Assembly (NCBI GenBank): GCA_032718475.1
Contig: JAUCBJ010000942.1
Coordinates: 1-21,782 of the forward strand
DNA: 21,782 nucleotides
Direction of reading: 5' to 3'
Origin: Nemertoderma westbladi
Lineage: Eukaryota; Xenacoelomorpha; Nemertodermatida; Nemertodermatidae
Shown here: one piece after another, positions 19,307-21,782 of the stretch
How the letters are laid out: every line of letters starts with the position of its first letter
How positions within the stretch are numbered: position 1 is the first letter of the stretch
The notes under the pieces: model-generated
Database searches by the model: none
Told to the model about the DNA's origin: nothing
Seen by the model: only the letters and a program-made list of their open reading frames with translations
Position numbers and translations under genes: made by a program

Positions 19307-21782
19307 TGTTCTGATACCACTCTTACCTACCTATTCTGATGCCACACTTATCTACCTTGCTACCTCAACTCTGATGCCACACTTACCTACCTTGCTACCT
19401 CAACTCTGATGCCACACTTACCTACTTGTTCTGATGCCACACTTACCTACCTGTTCTGATGCCACACTTACCTACTTGTTCTGATGCCACACTTACATTC
19501 TTGTTCTGATGCCACACTTATCTTCTTGTTCTGATGCCACACTTACCAACCTGTTCTGATACCACTCTTACCTACCTATTCTGATGCCACACTTATCTAC
19601 CTTGCTACCTCAACTCTGATGCCACACTTACCTACTTGTTCTGATGCCACACCTACCTACTTGTTCTGATGCCACACTTACCTACCTGTTCTGATGCCAC
19701 ACTTACATACTTGTTCTGATGCCACACTTACATTCTTGTTCTGATGCCACACTTACCTTCTTGTTCTGATGCCACACTTACCTTATTGTTCTGATGCCAC
19801 ACTTACCTAACTGTTTTGATGCCACACTTACCTACTTGTTCTGATGCCACACTTACCTACTTGTTCTGATGCCACACTTACCTACCTGTTCTGATGCCAC
19901 ACTTACATACTTGTTCTGATTCCACACTTACCTACTTGTTATGATGCCACACTTACCTACCTGTTCTGATGCCAAACTTACCTACTTGTTCTGATGCCAC
20001 ACTTATCTACCTGTTCTGATGCCACACTTACCTACTTGTTCTGATGCCACACTTACCTACCTGTTCTGATGCCACACTTACATACTTGTTCTGATTCCAC
20101 ACTTACCTACTTGTTATGATGCCACACTTACCTACCTGTTCTGATGCCACACTTACCTACTTGTTCTGATGCCGCACTTACCTACCTGTTCTGATGCCAC
20201 ACTTACCTACGTGTTCTGATGCCACACTTACCTACTTGTTATGATGCCACACTTACCTACCTGTTCTGATGCCACACTTACCTACTTGTTCTGATGCCAC
20301 ACTTATCTACCTGTTCTGATGCCACACTTACCTACTTGTTCTGATGCCACACTTACCTACCTGTTCTGATGCCACACTTACATACTTGTTCTGATTCCAC
20401 ACTTACCTACTTGTTATGATGCCACACTTACCTACCTGTTCTGATGCCACACTTACCTACTTGTTCTGATGCCACACTTATCTACCTGTTCTGATGCCAC
20501 ACTTACCTACTTGTTCTGATGCCACACTTACCTACCTGTTCTGATGCCACACTTACATACTTGTTCTGATTCCACACTTACCTACTTGTTATGATGCCAC
20601 ACTTACCTACCTGTTCTGATGCCACACTTACCTACTTGTTCTGATGCCACACTTACCTACTTGTTCTGATGCCACACTTACATACCTGTTCTGATGCCAC
20701 ACTTACATACTTGTTCTGATTCCACACTTACCTACTTGTTATGATGCCACACTTACCTACCTGTTCTGATGCCACACTTACCTACTTGTTCTGATGCCAC
20801 ACTTATCTACCTGTTCTGATGCCACACTTACCTACTTGTTCTGATGCCACACTTACCTACCTGTTCTGATGCCACACTTACATACTTGTTCTGATTCCAC
20901 ACTTACCTACTTGTTATGTACTTGTTCTGATGCCACACTTATCTACCTGTTCTGATGCCACACTTACCTACTTGTTCTGATGCCACACTTACCTACCTGT
21001 TCTGATGCCACACTTACATACTTGTTCTGATTCCACACTTACCTACTTGTTATGATGCCACACTTACCTACCTGTTCTGATGCCACACTTACCTACTTGT
21101 TCTGATGCCACACTTATCTACCTGTTCTGATGCCACACTTACCTACTTGTTCTGATGCCACACTTACCTACCTGTTCTGATGCCACACTTACATACTTGT
21201 TCTGATTCCACACTTACCTACTTGTTAGGATGCCACACTTACCTACCTGTTCTGATGCCACACTTACCTACCTGTTCTGATGCCACACTTACCTACGTGT
21301 TCTGATGCCACACTTACCTACTTGTTATGATGCCACACTTAGCTAACTGTTCTGATGCCACACTTACCTACTTGTTCTGATGCCACACTTACCTACGTGT
21401 TCTGATGCCACACTTACCTACGTGTTCTGATGCCACACTTACCTACTTGTTATGATGCCACACTTAGCTACCTGTTCTGATGCCACACTTACCTACTTGT
21501 TCTGATGCCACACTTACCTACCTGTTCTGATGCCACACTTACATACTTGTTCTGATTCCACACTTACCTACTTGTTATGATGCCACACTTACCTACCTGT
21601 TCTGATGCCACACTTACCTACTTGTTCTGATGCCACACTTATCTACCTGTTCTGATGCCACACTTACATACTTGTTCTGATTCCACACTTACCTACTTGT
21701 TATGATGCCACACTTACCTACCTGTTCTGATGCCACACTTACCTACTTGTTCTGATGCCACACTTACCTACCTGTTCTGATG
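19307..21782. repeat. Higher-order block, copy 2 of a 3136-bp period
   Basis: This is the second copy of 16171-18646, matching to the last base of the window, so the true duplicated length is at least about 2476 bases. Landmarks are at 19973 (CCAAAC), 20171 (GCCGCA), about 20912 (deletion junction) and 21226 (TTAGGATGCC). The apparent identity points to very recent amplification or an assembly artefact. Confidence 0.8.

Larger units (their letters stand above)
8800..21782. repeat. 25-bp-unit satellite array, about 13 kb, running off the window
   Basis: Roughly 500 units follow each other with little interruption. Each starts TGATGCCACACTTA; the second part is CCTAC(C/T)TGTTC with common variants (ending TGTTA or TGTTT, or with TCTAC, ATAC, GCTAC, CTACG or CTTCT). 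Units with CCTG and CTTG often alternate, giving a 50-bp dimer. The plus strand is strongly C-rich over G (9 C and 3 G per unit). Because 25 is not divisible by 3 and each unit contains TGA, no long reading frame is possible on that strand, so this is not a coding repeat. The array begins 824 bases after the YTHDC1-like stop codon; its right edge is not seen. It is a minisatellite or satellite by size; chromosomal role unknown. Confidence 0.97.

Noticed and set aside
8800-21782. CRISPR array, because of a short repeat at regular spacing
   Set aside because: The units are directly contiguous with no unique spacers, no cas genes exist, and the neighbouring gene is eukaryotic.
8800-21782. CTGATG in each unit as box C/D snoRNA signals
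   Set aside because: No paired box D with terminal stem or guide spacing is present; the hexamer alone is not enough.
8900-21782. CAGGTAG (Zelda/ZEB-like) and ACGTG (hypoxia-element core) motifs within units as enhancer sites
   Set aside because: These are short words repeated only because the unit is repeated. CAGGTAG function is best known from insects, and ACGTG occurs only in a minority variant.
8800-21782. Coding tandem repeat such as a silk, mucin or antigen repeat
   Set aside because: The 25-base period shifts frame each unit and TGA recurs, so no frame stays open beyond a few units on the plus strand, and no long open frame exists on either strand.

Overview
This window is animal nuclear DNA, most likely from a marine invertebrate. 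It is AT-rich and mostly non-coding, with long poly-C/poly-G runs and simple repeats. It has eukaryotic splice signals and holds one clear gene, a homologue of the nuclear m6A reader YTHDC1. Repeated AGGCCT sites and the general texture would suit an ambulacrarian or tunicate, but that placement is a weak guess. Nothing prokaryotic is present.

Layout. Positions 1-6450 are AT-rich non-coding DNA. They contain four C or G homopolymers of 22-25 bases, a likely dispersed-repeat fragment (2221-2460) with an octamer tandem repeat, a cluster of GGATCCGCGGATCC palindromes and 46-bp foldbacks (2933-3208), a second inverted-repeat element (3334-3488), and two diverged copies of a short repeat (4371-4564). 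Positions 6451-6492 carry two tandem splice acceptors. Positions 6507-7976 are one uninterrupted GC-rich coding exon for a 489-residue YTHDC1-like protein. It has a conserved ISPIVFD motif, Ser- and Arg/Ser-rich regions, a complete YTH domain with its m6A cage, and a Pro/Arg-rich tail. A candidate ATTAAA poly(A) signal lies at 8065.

From about 8800 to the end of the window (about 13 kb, still continuing) the sequence is one tandem array of a 25-bp unit, roughly 500 copies. It is organised at several levels: alternating C/T dimers, a 7-unit 175-bp higher-order repeat, a 375-bp exact tandem duplication, and a roughly 3.1-kb period whose copies look identical over about 2.5 kb. A 35-bp variant unit marks recurring landmarks. 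Unit arithmetic is consistent: 125 units, plus five 10-bp insertions, minus one 39-bp deletion, gives 3136.

The most unusual feature is that the minus strand of most array units carries a strong 5' splice-site sequence (TAG|GTAAGTG), with a DRACH-type m6A motif (GAACA) a few bases upstream. The plus strand is pyrimidine-rich, almost free of AG, and has a CTGAT branch-site-like motif in each unit. An antisense transcript of the array would run toward the 3' end of the m6A-reader gene carrying hundreds of potential U1 snRNP sites. Whether the array is transcribed cannot be seen here. The motifs are direct observations; the function is inference.
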